Shown piece by piece: positions 1-12,754 of a stretch of 64,000 nucleotides of DNA. The translations under genes and the position numbers were made by a program. Positions within the stretch are counted from its first letter, which is position 1. Each line of letters starts with the position of its first letter. The stretch is from Stropharia rugosoannulata. Taxonomy: Eukaryota; Basidiomycota; Agaricomycetes; Agaricales; Strophariaceae. The DNA lies in contig JANCIK010000012.1 in the NCBI GenBank assembly GCA_028532985.1, positions 2,790,001 to 2,854,000 of the forward strand, in the 5' to 3' direction. A model generated the notes under the pieces. The model ran no database searches, was not told the origin of the DNA, and was given only the letters and a program-made list of their open reading frames with translations.

Positions 1-2645
1 AAGTATTACGATGCTGATATCCAGTCATTCTTTTCTCCTCTTAATTCCTTTTTGGCTAAGCTGCCATCTTAACGTCCTGAAGAAAGGAAGGTTCTTTGTG
101 CCTCGAGAAAGCAATGTAATGTCAAGCGCCGTCTGTGGAGATTGTCCGAAAGCAGTATATATTCCATAAATGTACTACATCGTACGCGGCACCGCTTTCA
201 CAGCTGCACAGGTAGCCGTGATATTTACTTGATGTTTGTCCTTGACGTAGGTAAGCCATCACGGAGGTCCATGCAAAGAGATTATCTCCATCGGGAGAAT
301 GTTGTGGCGTACGCTTTAACGTTAAATGTGTATCCATTCAATAAATATTTCCAAACATGGATGGGAGAATAACACCAGGATCCATCGCTACGCAAGCATG
401 ACATGACAACACAAAATCTATGATACAAACACCACAATCGGAGCGGAATCTATGTGAGCCCTACAAACATGCCTGAGGATTCATCTTAGGGCCAGAACAC
501 GACGATGCTATAGGTGGTGCTTGACAATGGCCAGCGCAAGTACTATAGTGGTAACCGTGACTTGTGGGTCCCACGCAGTTGATAGGCGCCGGTGGGTTGC
601 CGTTCCGGACCGATGTGAAGTTTGATCGTTCCAAGTCAGGTCACTGAGGTGACTCAACTGACATGATAGTATGCAGTATGTTTGACCTGATATGTAAAAT
701 ATGGAACGTATCAATGAACAAGTAGCTATAGGAGCTGGGAGTGGCGAGTCGTGGGAGTACGAGAAGCTGTTGCCGGCGATCCCGGTCCGCCGGCGCTTCG
801 CCGCTCAGTTGGCCATGAAAGGGTGATTAGCAAGCCTCTTTCCATCGGCGGAGATTACGTAGCGGGCAGATGTGTAAACGCAAGTGTAGAGTACTTGACG
901 GTTGCTCAAAAAATGGAAAAATGACATGATAATTCCGACCCATGTCAAATTACGGGATCAGACGCTAGAACATCAATCCCCATAGATGGGACTGTCAGTA
1001 GGATACATATTTTAGCTGTTTTCCCGACTATCTCTCTGACCCGGAAGACTCATCAAGAGAGGCACTGTACACGGTCCTGAGGAGTGGCTGCCCGAGATGA
1101 TATGTCTCAGTGGGGTACGTTCCATATAAGTAATTAGTTTACTTGTGAAATAGTGGAAAGAAGCTCTCAGCGGCGCGTACCTTAATCATTGCTAAGGGGG
1201 AATCTGAACATTTTGGAATTCACTCCAAGTTGGCCAGACTTCTTTCAGGAGGTCGCGCGGGGTATAAAAAAGAATATATGGAGATAACTGGCGGAAAAGG
1301 AGCATATGTGGATGTGGTCCTAGCTAATACTCTACATGCCCACGTATGCACTTACTATTCTTTTGCACATTTCCCATCATTCATACCCACACTGTGAACA
1401 AGGACCTGCGGTTCACAATTTAACCTCACGATTTCAATTCCAGGAAGAACGCACGAGAAATTGGGAGCAAGGGGTCATCCACAACGAATCCAGGCACCCA
1501 ATGCGCAGTGAACATTACGCGGCAAAGTTAAGCAAACACTATGAGTCTGACAATCAATTTATGGCCTTCAACCTACTATCCCACGCCTATTTATCTATTT
1601 GTCCAATTTCAACTTCGATTTCCATGTGCTGTAGAGACTGAACCCTGAAATGTCTGAAGTGAGTAATATATGTCAAACATCCGTTTGTTTACCGTCACAC
1701 TCCAGTCTCCACTCATTTCAAAATTAATTGCGTAATGGTAGGTTCAGTACCAGTCTAAGATACTACGGGGGAGATCCTACCCTTGCCCTACCCTTACCCT
1801 TCAGCCACTGAGATACATGTGTATTATGGGTGATTTGCAACATCTCCGGGTCCTCAAAGGACACGAATGAGCATGCCAACACGCACTAACATAAAAATAA
1901 GGTGACGGGAAGTGATTCTGAGAGAAAGATTTGGTGCGGCCAGGGAATGATTTGATGCGACCAGGAGAACAAGCGCAGATATCCTGGACGGCGGTGTATG
2001 ATCCCAACCGCACTGAATAAAATCTCTAGTCTACGACCAGGAGCGGCAGGGGTGGGTGATAGTCCCGGGGCTGGCTCCAAACCAGCCTGTCATCAGCGAT
2101 GAACTCGACGCCAAGAGCCGGGAATGGCCGGGACCAGGACGGTAGCAATGAGAACAACACCAGAAGGCAGGTGTCGACATTACCGAAAACAAGGAGACAC
2201 GAGTGAGTAGCTTTTTAATGCGCGAAGAAGAACAAATAAAATGGTGTGGTACCCATCCGCCAGCTGATATGTTGCCCCTGTACTCTGCATCTCCCCACTT
2301 GTCCTGCACACTAGGGATCTCGCGAGCCCATACCTACCTCCTTTGAATATAACATGCGTGTTTCGACACAATAAACCAGTGACCGCCTCATAGAAGTACC
2401 AAATGCTAAGCATTCCCTCGCATAAAAGTAAAGAGAGCTACCTTGACACCTGCAATGGCGGTGAAGACGCCGCCGGACAGCAGGTCCGGCTGTGGGGACA
2501 CGGATAAGTTCATAATTCGTTGGCCCATTGCCCAGGAGGTTGGACACAGGAAGATGGCATAAGTCAAAAAAGTAACGACATGATTGAAATCAACATGAAT
2601 GCATTGAATATCAACCGAGAGTACTTCAACCTCCATCATATTACG
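1..2645. other. No supportable gene
   Basis: Only short unrelated open frames occur on both strands. A minus-strand frame of 77 codons (2639-2406) begins just after the stop of the M3-peptidase gene and has a hydrophobic stretch, but I recognise nothing in it. Near 1777-1802 there is a degenerate C3-T/A-rich run reminiscent of CCCTAA-type repeats. It is too irregular and too short to be called telomeric. Confidence 0.5.
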
Positions 2646-5602
2646 TCACGTTTTCGGTAACGTGAGCATGTCGAAGTCATAATAGGCGCTTGTTTCTTTG
2701 AACATAGTGACATTTCCTAGGAGCGTTTGCACAAAAGCACTGCTAGAGGGCTCGCGTCCTAAGACATCCTAAAGTAATATTTGGCTTTGAATTTGTACAA
2801 GCTAGATTGTACTTACCTTGATTGCATCGAGCTGCTCGCAACTTCCGCCAATTTTCAGCACCTTGTCTCGGAACAATTTGCCGCATGTGGGATCAAGAGC
2901 ATCGCCCTTAAACACTATTTCTAAGACCTAAGATGAGACACAGGTATAAGTTGAAAAGAGAATCCAAATTGGCTTTACCATACATATCCTTCGCAATAAC
3001 AAATGAGTGCATATATCTTGATGTGAGCGTGTATTAGCTTAGATAAATGTGAAGTTAATGTGGGAGATGTACATGTAACAGCTTGCGTCATATCCTTCAG
3101 TAATATGAACAAACGAGCCTTGCCCCGCAAATGCCTTGTCGAATTTGACTAATGAAATCTTTTTACGCATATCATTCCACAGTCTAGTGTGGTCTTCAGA
3201 CTCTGTGATATTTAGTCACAAACTCAGAAACACCAACAATTATACACGTAATCATAAGTACCTTGGCTTGTATGCACTTTCAGGTCAAACTTTGCATAGA
3301 ACACTTGTTCTAGATAATCAAGCACTGCATATGCATATCGACTCTTGATGACCTTTGCAATAATGTCTGATGGCAAAGCGTTTTGAGTTTTGTAGTGGCT
3401 AGACACCACCTCAAGCACTTTGTACTCCCAGCATCTGAATTAAATTTAATACATACGAACAGAAAGGTAAAGGGTAAGATGTAGCTCACAAGTTTTGTAT
3501 CATCTCCGCCGAGATTTGCGACGACTCTTGGACAACACTGTATACATGCATATTGTTAAATTTACCAAAGGTTATAGAAGATTTACTTACTCTAATCCAT
3601 GCAACCTGTAGAACTTAGTCTTACTCAATAGGTTATGAAAGACGTGCCCCATTTCACGGAAAAAAGTTGCAAATTCAAAGTGATCCATAAGTGCGCACTC
3701 GTCATAAGGAGTTTGGTTAGCTATGTTGTCCACGAAGGCGACGACTGGATAGCAATGTCTTCCATTGGAATGTTCATATCCGGGATGAATGGAAAACACA
3801 GTGTTGATCCCATAGGGCTTGTTGGCTATAAAAAAGACTCAGCATTTAATCCTAATATACATATTTTGACATTAATACACACCACGAGGAATTAGGTCAA
3901 AGTAGCAGTATCCAATAAAGTCGGATTGGCTCCTGGCCTCTTTGTCCCATACTTCAAACGCTTGGACATCTATTGAAAAAAATTAATAAGGAATTTATAG
4001 TGAACAAACTCCACAAATACGCACCAGGATGCCACGTTGACATGTCCCCTACCTCACAAAACTGCAATCCAAGCAGCCTCTGGTAGATATCTAGTAGTTT
4101 CTTTACAATAGTTGATACGGGGAAGTATTCCCTCACAACTGCAGTATCAAGGCTGAGAGACTCCTTGATAGCAGTCCGCTTGTAATAAGCCATGTCCCAT
4201 ACATACAGTTGGCCATCATATGGGATATTCCTGACTTTGTGGTCTTTCTCTTTGATAATAAGAAGAGCATTACTCTCTTTCACACCAATAGGAAGTAGTT
4301 TTTCCTCGAGATTATCCAGAAACTGAGAAACATACATTAAGTTTCATAGCTTTGATGAGAACAAAGTGACATTACATCGTTCACATCCTTACTGGATTTA
4401 ATCATTTTCACTTCAGTGACATAGTCTGCCCTATATAGTGTCAAAATAATGGAGAAAACCCTAAGAAGAAAATTACATACCATGTTTTATATCCGAGAAG
4501 AACGGCAATGTTGCGACGTAGCTCTAGTACCTTGTCAAGTAATGGTGCATTCACAGCAAGCCTGTCCGCACGTGCTTCCCACATTTTCTTTCTTGTCTCC
4601 GGATTCTCCGCATATTCAAGCTAACAGAGCACATATTAACTTGTGACTTTGACTTAAACATTACTTACAATTGGATACGCTTCCGGACCCTTGAGGGTGA
4701 CATTATACACCAGTTTATCCCCATCAATGTGGTTAGTGTACCAAGATATGACATCGTTAGGCACACCCTTTAGTTCTTCTTTGGTAAATAATATACTGCC
4801 CTGTGTATTTCGTAATAAGTGTAGGTTCGTAAACATTGCATATCTATATTAATTTTACATTTTCTTTGCTGAAGTTTCTCTGGAATCAACTGTTTTAGTA
4901 TTAAACTAAAGGAAAAGATTCTAGCATACGTTAATCTCGAGGCAGAGTTGTGAAAGTTGTTGATTAAGTGTTGTGATCTTTTTACGCTCTTCTTCGGGAA
5001 GCGCAAGACCAGAACGAGTTCCGTCCAACACCTACTGGCTGTTATTGTGGGTAAAACTAATGCAAAAGGCTTATAGCTACCATTTTCTCTACAAGTTGTT
5101 TCTCTTCTGATGATAACACATTCCACCGCCCTGAATTCTTTATATTTTTCTTTGCTGCTAGCTTGCAGTTGAATATGTCAACGCGCATGGTTGTCTCAAC
5201 CACGACATTACGGACAACGACCTCAGTGTTGTATGATGCATCAGAAATTTCGTGTACCGGAGAAACGTGTCTGTAAAATATCAGTGGATTGGTAACACAG
5301 TTGAGGTGTTTCTCGGCTTCGTCAATTGCATACTGTAATAATACATTAGTTAAGCCTGAGAAGCAAGAATATGTTTCCCAATGCGTGTCTTACAAAAACC
5401 TGCCATACTGTGGTCTGATTCAATGAAACTTAGTAGACAGAGTATTCTCACTCACGGAGTCGAAGTTGCAGTCTTCAAGAGCCAGTAAACTAACTTTATT
5501 CATGGCGTTGAGATATTCTTCAATTGCTTCTTGTGTCAGCAGGGCGATATCTGCGGCAGAATGTCTCCATGTTGGAGGCGCCTCGGGAGGTGCCATACGC
5601 AT
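2646..5602 (-). CDS. M3-family (thimet oligopeptidase-like) protein with a degenerate zinc site
   Basis: The conceptual protein, from about 14 exons, follows the M3 metallopeptidase fold (thimet oligopeptidase, yeast saccharolysin) from end to end. The N-terminus begins MRMAPPEAPP at 5602. A long helical region spans 5.3-4.0 kb, the catalytic exon lies at about 3827-3595, and the C-terminal exons end in LPKT and TGA at 2646. Active M3 enzymes are cytosolic or mitochondrial zinc endopeptidases that cut short peptides. Here the HExGH motif reads REMGH (codon CGT at the first histidine). The exon that normally carries DFVEAPSQM reads ESSQISAEM, so the glutamate zinc ligand is replaced by glutamine. 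The Tyr-rich C-terminal loop, normally GYDAGYYGY, reads GYDASCYMY. The catalytic Glu and second His remain. All exons join in frame without a stop, so the gene is probably expressed but peptidase-dead, or is a young decaying paralogue. Family assignment is firm; exon edges are approximate. Confidence 0.85.
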
Positions 5603-6916
5603 AGTAGGTTATGTCAAGATGTAGATAGTTAGATTGTAGTAGTCGAGCGTATTACAATACAACAGAATTGTGGAGTTGTGTCTTCGACCAACATTTATAT
5701 AGACTAGCAAACGCCTGCATTAGAGACATCAGTGAAAACGGATAAGATTATGAGTGTCATAACGGCGCTAATGCTAACTTCTGTGCATAAATGTTAGGGG
5801 CCAGGTGTCCTGCACTATGTCTTCTATTTATATTGAAATCCACAGCATGCGGTGTGATGTCATGAAGGGCATTGACTAATATACAAGCCAATCACAAATC
5901 AAACCTTGTTGACAATCAAGCTACAGATGGGCGCCTAGAACTTGAGTCCGACCTTCTGGAACTTAACGTATTACGCAATGTGGAATAATCCTATGCACAT
6001 AGAGTGAGTATGGTCTCGACAAGAAGTTATCTTTCACCCAGAAGCTACCTTCGACATGTAACCATTGAGAGCTGTTCTGTATTTGAAGGCGCCCAATCTG
6101 AAGGAATGAATTTAAAGCAGACTCGGACGTCCCCTATCCGTTGTTCTCCTTTCCTTGTGAGTGAGCATAGATGTACATAAAATAGGTACAGTTCGATCTG
6201 TCCATCCTCTCTTACCCAAAAAGGTTATCTTCTCTGCGGTTGTCATCTATTGGAACCGGTATTACATTCTAGCTGCCGTGAGAGTGCTCTCCGATTTGGA
6301 GACCCTGTGAGACTGGGAAGCAACGTGTTGCACATACTTCTAGGAGATAGAACACACTCACGGCAAGGTACCGGACCGCACCAGCCAGAAAAGGTGCTCT
6401 GCAACTTCATTAACGAGGCCTCAGCCCAGCACGCCCTGTCGTGTAGGTGCATGTATTCACTGCCCACGTCAATGATATAGATTGCCCCTCACGTTGCCCA
6501 TCCAGTACAACATTACGCATGTAGAGTGCATGATGGCGCTGCGCGCTTAACCGGAATGAGGTCTGCAGGAGGGGTGGAGCAAGCGCACGAAACGCGGCGC
6601 GGTGCACGGGATGTATGTCACCCAACCCACACAACTCCCTGTATTATTTACGCTCCTCAAGGCACAGTGTTTCAATGATATGGGTATAGGAAGAACTGCG
6701 GGATATGGCTCCGTAGTACGGTACTACGGTTATGATACATGACTCTACTCCCATCTTACTTACCATATACACACGAAAAATTCATCAATTACATCCGGTC
6801 CAGTGGCTGCTACGGGGCGCAAAACATGCCACCGACGCTGACGGCAGGCCGCAGGTCACAAGTATGAATCAGAATGATCATTGATCATTGATAACGCGCA
6901 AAAGAAAGAAAAATAG
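5603..6916. other. Intergenic, no gene seen
   Basis: Upstream region of the M3-like gene, with only short shadow frames. A 19-base near-palindrome with 8-bp arms lies at 6711-6729 (CCGTAGTA, 3-base spacer, TACTACGG). Confidence 0.4.
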
Positions 6917-6988
6917 TATGCGTAGTCGGAGTCGAACCGGCGGCTCCTCGGCCACAACGAGGTGATTTAACCACTAATCGATACACAT
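6917..6988 (-). tRNA. tRNA-His (GTG anticodon)
   Basis: Read on the minus strand, the 72-base segment folds as a cloverleaf. The acceptor strands ATGTGTA and TACGCAT pair along all seven positions (one G-U), with discriminator A. The D-stem is GATT/AATC around AGTGGTTA. The anticodon stem is CCTCG/CGAGG with loop TTGTGGC, giving anticodon GTG. The T-loop is TTCGACT with one C-A mismatch in its stem. The Pol III B box GGTTCGACTCC is canonical, and a T-rich run follows the 3' end. D and anticodon arms resemble yeast tRNA-His. The A1-U72 pair and the T-stem mismatch are unusual, so this may be a diverged or decaying copy. There is no intron. Confidence 0.65.
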
Positions 6989-7105
6989 TACATGAGTGGC
7001 TATTTATGTTAGTTCCTGTGCACCTCTGCACTCACCCTGTTGTTGAGGCACTGACAATAGAGCAAGATAGGTATGTTTTAAACTCCGCAGTCTTGTACAA
7101 GCCTA

Positions 7106-7459
7106 CTACCAAGTCCCACAAACATCGCCTGGATGATTTTTATTCTGATAACAGTATACTTCAATGTATCGGGTTACACTGACAAATTGCAGAATATCGT
7201 GTACATACCTTTGTTTAGTAGAAGATTTGCCAAAAGTGGCCAAGCGCCGCCAAACTTCAAGTACATATATATGGGTCCAGTGATCGTGCGATATGCCTTT
7301 AATTAGCCCGTCTCCGTCTGCATACATTTTTAAGGGCACAGTCGTCCAGACTCCAGAGGCATTTTCGTCGGAATTGTCATTACTCGGGGACGCGTCAAGC
7401 ACCTTCTTCCACTTCTTCCACTTTATTGTTTCTTCTTTCTCGTCAGCCTCATTCGTCAT
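7106..7459 (-). CDS. Hypothetical small protein
   Basis: An open frame of 117 codons starts with an acidic/lysine-rich stretch (MTNEADEKEE, then KWKKWKK) and runs into a hydrophobic-aromatic segment (WTHIYVLEVWRRL). Its frame stays open across a possible 30-base GT-AG intron near 7210-7180, which could equally be coding. I recognise no domain. No start context or neighbour supports it, so it may be a chance frame. Confidence 0.25.
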   Translation of the reverse strand: MTNEADEKEETIKWKKWKKVLDASPSNDNSDENASGVWTTVPLKMYADGDGLIKGISHDHWTHIYVLEVWRRLATFGKSSTKQRYVHDILQFVSVTRYIEVYCYQNKNHPGDVCGTW

Positions 7460-10400
7460 CCTATAGTTATTTTTCGAAGTTTTCTTCTAGTTGCAGTCAG
7501 GTTGAAGTATTGCTTGTCCTGCAATGATCCTTTGCAAAGTCAAAGAATAGACGAAAAATCGGTAGTGAAGCCAGCAAGCCAAAGCGGTCCTTGTAAGCCC
7601 ACTTCAAGGTCCATGGCGCACATCATACATTTCGCTATACGCAAAAATGGCGCCAAGATAATGCGGACCTGGAATTCTTGGGCGCCGAGAATGCCGACGA
7701 ACCCGGTGAAGTGTCCATATTTGGTGCCTTTCCCGGCCTTCAGTTGCAATCCAATCACCGTTACCAGCCGTTGCCCATAATGCCTAGACTATGTAGTAAT
7801 AATAATTGCATGTAGGCGCTCCAAATGGCAGCGACGCCAGGTTGCTAAGAATATTACGACTAGGAACATATGTGGCCGAGCTGCGCGAGCCGCCTAAGGT
7901 AAGACTACAATTCAGGGATTTGGTGTTGCAATTAGCTTTTCGGAGATTCGAACTATGTCTGACGCGTAAGTCCATTTCTCCTCTGTTGTACTTTATGTGG
8001 GCCATCCCCGTACTAGCAGCACGGACTGGGACTGAAATACTCTGTCGCAGCTCTGCAAATATTTAAATATTGAAAGTTCAAAATATTTTTCTGGCGTGCC
8101 ACATTGAGGATGATAAAAGCTGGAATCACGTTCCTCTTAGGCATGTAACTCATGAGAGTGAGGCCTGAATAAAGTGTCTGTCAAGTTAAATCATGAAGAT
8201 GTATAGAAGATAAGAACCAAGACCCAAGAAAGAAGTATGCTGTGAATCAGAAGGCTGGAGAACTTTCCAATACTTGCATATCCGAGTCGAACACGTCAAG
8301 CTCTCAATATGGCAAAAATGCGCACACTGGTGAGGCGTGGAGCCTGCGCATGGAAGTATGCCGTGTTCACTGGCCTGCTGCGCAGGACTATTAGCGGTGA
8401 AATAGAATGGGAATGAAGTGATGAAGTGGATATAAATGTCAAACACACTATTACGCGTAAGGCCCTTATCCCACTATGATAATGAAATAAAAAATACTTA
8501 GACTAGGGCATTTCTAGCTCGGTCCGCTACCCCGTATATTTGTTTGCGAGGAAGAGAAGAACGGGGGTCTTTTATTTCTGAATACCCCTCTACATCCCTC
8601 TACTTTTAACTCAAAGCTGAGAGATTAAGAGACTGACTGCGCACATGTTACATAATCCATTGCAGTAAATTCACGGCGCATACAATTTAGCAAATACTTC
8701 CAGTCTCACCTTATAAAAATAAATGGACGATCTGGGAAAGAAAATATTCAAAGTTGGCTCAGGCCACACGCAGCAGACAATTTATATGAGGGTGTCCGGT
8801 TGCGGCATGAGTCGAATGATAGACTTCTCTTAATGTACGTAATAAGTATTTAAAAAATGCGAAGAGTCCAGACTTTGCGCTATCTCGTTATGTTAGACGA
8901 CTAGTCAACATAGGCTTGTTGAACGTGATGACACCACAACGACCAAACTACACAAACTGATGGTAAGAGATCGCGGCTCAGTTAGTTCCGAGCTGGGGTA
9001 AAGACGTTGGACGGGAGGGGAAAATCGGGAGTAAAGGTAATATGACTCTGATGGACAAGAACTGGCGAGAGTGCGGTTGCGTTGGGTGCGCACGCGGCAT
9101 CATCAAGCCGAAACGGCATCTTGCGCGCCACCTTCTTGGTCCCATTAGGCTCGGCCTCGTTCCGAGTGCAAACGACGATCGGATATTGTTCGTTCAGCTC
9201 CAAATGACTGGAAACTACATATCATCGTTAACATCGATTGCGCACTGCATAGCTCCCTTGACTCTATAGCTCCTTTTCATGTATGTATCTAGGACTTCCC
9301 TTGTTCCACTCCCTCTCTGCTTTTACCTGCTGTTCTCTACTGCATCACATTTGGTGGTTGCAGTCGAACGAAGCACCTCAAACCCGCTACACTCCCGAAT
9401 GGCTGGCCTCACTGCATCTGCAACCCGCTTTAGCTCCGCCCAATTCAACCCAAGCCTTAACAATTGTGCAATAATAGTGCAATAATGTCTGCTCGGCGAG
9501 AGGTGCGCCCCAGCTCCAAATGCACAGTCCTTATCCAGTGGGCGTGTGTACATATCTGGAGTCTAGACGTTTCAGTCGCACTCCATACACCCGCTGCGGA
9601 CATCCAGCGCTTCTTTTCCCCTTGGCATGCCCGAGTACCATGTATGTATTCATATCTGTTGTAAAAATATTGATACGGTCTCCAGCAATTGTCCTGTGGG
9701 GAGATAGACTGATAGCGGCGCGCCCCACCAGTGGCTGCATCCTGAGGTGCGCCCAAAATAACAAGAACGAGGACATTCAATTGCGTGTCCCTCATCTCAC
9801 TCACAGTCGCATATATAGTTCTGCGAATAATGCACATAAGAATAGAAACAGTTCGGCTACATCCGGGGCGACGGGGCTCTTCGAAAGCGCAGTTGCACAG
9901 CTCCCGCGAAACTGACTCTATTTTCAAGTAATGCGCATAAATTCGTTGACTACATCACTCCGGTGAGATTTTGAACGGGCAGCATGGTTTGTTTCGTATC
10001 ATTATGGAAATTTTGTAGGTCCTCATTGCTTGCTGCGTACCCATAGAAGGGCGATTCCACATGCTCTACTTCCCTGGATATGCGCTTCTGAAACGATCCG
10101 TATCACGCCGTCCTGTCCATACAATCCTCTGTAGGGTGCGGTCCCGATGACACCCGACTGTCGGACGCCATGTCTACAGCTCAAGGGGGTACGAGTCGCT
10201 ACGAGTTACCCTGTATAGTCTGTTTAATGACATACAGGTCGACGTTTCTTGCGTCTAATTGCCTAATCACTTCTTTGCAGTACTTTGCGCGAAGATTAGG
10301 TTCTTCTATATTATTTACTTATGTTCCCTTAGGACATGAAAATATGATTAGCTGTCCAAAACATTCTGGATGTGAATGTTTCCCGCATGGTACGTCCAAT

Positions 10401-11213
10401 TCAGCCTCATATGTACATTCGTCAACACACATGGTGGGTACTCACTCCACCATTCCCAGTCATCTCTGTGCCAGCCGCCTTCTCTACTTGGCATTGGATA
10501 CACGACACGAATATTGAGTCGGCCACCGGCTCTTGGCTAAACGTCCAACCTCATTCCCAAAAACCCGAGGTGGATCACCTACGTCCGAGTCGCTTAGACT
10601 TTTTCCAGTTCCCTGTCAAACCGTAGATCTCCCCAAAATTAGATCGGGCCAGGCTCTGACAGGCTGTGACCGGTGCAAGCTGGCAATCTTTCCGTGCTGA
10701 TAACCTGCTCCGATGCCTCATTCGTCGACATGACGTCGTACTGTGCTTCAGCCGCCTTTCTGCAAAAAGTAATATCTGCCAGATAAACCTACATGTGATA
10801 ACTTTACCTGCCCGTGGACCACGCATTGAGTGCATTGCGCAAAGTCTTGGACAGCGCCCGGTACTATCTTATCGGGAGCCATTTAACATGGAAGACGGTG
10901 GTTCGGACAGGGCCAGAGTACGGCATTTACGGAGGTAATCACAGATTTCTCAGGAATGCTCGGCGTTCTATTTTTATTCACTTTGGACGCGACCGTATTG
11001 GCAGCGAGTGAAACTTAGTACTCGTCCTCGTACACTCTCAAGCTGATGTTTTCGATTTGCTTCTTCTCAAACTTGACGTGGGATCTGCATTTCTGTCGAT
11101 AAGTCACATAGTCGCATGCACTGCTGCCTTCAGGGTTCAGTCCCTCATATATAAAGACCGCTTGAAAGCCATCGGATAGCCAGACATTCCCCGCTCTCAC
11201 TTCTCGTAGCGTC
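7460..11213. other. Gene-poor stretch
   Basis: There are many overlapping short frames on both strands, the longest being 156 codons on the minus strand at 9927-9457. None shows a recognisable domain, and none can be extended across consistent splice sites. A short C-x2-C-x6-C stretch near 10665-10700 was considered and rejected as a zinc-cluster fragment. I see no mobile element or RNA gene here. Confidence 0.45.
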
Positions 11214-12754
11214 ATGGATCTCGAAAAGAGCAACACTCACGATGCAGCTGGTAAGAGTACCACGAAGTTTTATCAAGCATAGGGTGCTAATATCTCTCGT
11301 AGTCTCTGTGTCAGAGTCGGCTTCCTCTGAGCCCAGCTTGCTCAAGCCCAAACCTTTCGACATCAAGCCTGACCGCGATGCTCTTCCCGAGAAGACTGGT
11401 ACAACGGCAACTCGGTGGCTCCTCTGTAAGTTATCGCTTGTGCTATCGAGTCACCAGTAAAACTTAACTACTTCCCTCAGTCACCTTCTTCTCGACCTAC
11501 CGCAAAATTTTCACTATCGTATTCACGCTGAACATGATTGCCTTTGTGGTCCTGGTCATCAAGAATCATGGAACTCCCAAGATCACGGACGTGGCCAACG
11601 CTTCCTCCGCCAACCTGATGGCTACTCTCCTTTTCCGCCAGGAGAACTTCGTCAATCTGTTGTACGAAATCGCAGTCCATGTGCCCCACTCCCTTCCCCT
11701 CGGGTTCCGCCGCAGACTAGCCAAGGTCTTCCACTACGGCGGTGCGCACAGCGGTAGTGGTGTTGCTGCAGTTGTCTGGTTTATTCTTTACGTCGTTCTT
11801 GCCACCAGAGACTACGTGAAAAACCCAAACAACGAGACGCGGAACAATCTCATTTTATCCTATATCATTATTGTCATGTTCCTCACCATCGTTCTGGCCG
11901 CCCAACCGCGATTCCGCGTTCTCTATCACGACTACTTTGAGGCTGGCCACCGTTACTCTGGTTGGATCGCTCTTATTACCTTCTGGGTACACAACGGTCT
12001 CGTCAACAGATACAATGCGACCGCAGAGGGAGTCAGCCTCGGTCACTACTTCGTGAAGACGCCTAACTTCTGGTTCTTCTGTGTTTCCACCGGTTGTACG
12101 CTACTGTCGTGGGGTCGTCTCCGTCGTGTGGACGTCTTCCCAGAGACCTTGTCCGACCACGCTATCCGTCTGCATTTCAAGTACCGCCCTATGCAGCCAT
12201 TTTATGGTCTCAAAATCTCCACCAGACCCCTCCTCGAGTGGCACGCATTTGCTACCATCCCCGATGAAGACGAGAATGGCAAAATCAATGGCTTCTCCGT
12301 TGTCGTCTCCAACGCTGGTGACTGGACGCGCGAGACTATCAACAACCCCCCCAAGAAGCTCTGGGTCCGTGGTTACCCTCTTCACGGTCTGCTCTACACC
12401 TCTCGCCTGTTCAAGCGCATTGTGGTTGTCGCGACCGGGTCCGGGATTGGTCCTTGTCTTTCTCTGCTCTATGCGGGTGTCACTCCACGCCGAGTCCTTT
12501 GGTCTACACCCCATCCGGAAACGACTTACGGCTCTAAGGTTATGAACGCCGTCCTCAAGGCCGATCCCGATGCCATCGTCTGGAATACCAGAACGCTGGG
12601 TCGCCCGGACATGGTGGCTCTTACTTATCAGCTCGTGTTGGAGGCTAACGCGGAGGCGGTGTTTATTATTTCTAACCCGAAGGTCACGCAGAAGGTCGTG
12701 TACGGGATGGAAACCAGAGGTATCCCTGCGTACGGTGCCATTTTCGACTCTTGA
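11214..12754 (+). CDS. TmpA-like integral membrane flavoprotein, copy 1
   Basis: Three exons fit exactly: 11214-11250, 11303-11425 and 11481-12754, giving 477 residues. The short hydrophilic N-terminus (MDLEKSNTHDAA) is followed by a conserved LKPKPFDIKPD segment. Several membrane segments come next, at FTIVFTLNMIAFVVLVI, VVWFILYVVLA, LILSYIIIVMFLTIVLAA, HRYSGWIALITFWVHN and FWFFCVSTGCTLL. The C-terminal half resembles a ferredoxin-reductase-type flavin/nucleotide domain, with the glycine motif GSGIGPCLSLLYA. This matches fungal TmpA-like proteins and the ferric-reductase-like C-terminal domain of some NRPS-like enzymes. In Aspergillus nidulans, TmpA is a membrane flavoprotein affecting asexual development. 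The substrate is unknown. A second copy lies 31 kb downstream on the same strand. The start at 11214 is chosen because exon 1 matches the layout of that copy. Confidence 0.85.

Noticed and set aside
1777..1802. CCCTAC/CCCTTG/CCCTTA run as an interstitial telomere
   Set aside because: Only about four irregular units, none repeated exactly in tandem.
9457..9927. 156-codon minus-strand open frame
   Set aside because: No recognisable motif, overlapped by comparable frames on the other strand, no splice partners.
10640..10710. C-x2-C-x6-C stretch (GCDRCKLAIFPC) suggesting a Zn2Cys6 transcription factor
   Set aside because: The basic residues and second half of the zinc cluster are missing, the frame stops at once, and no downstream domain is present.
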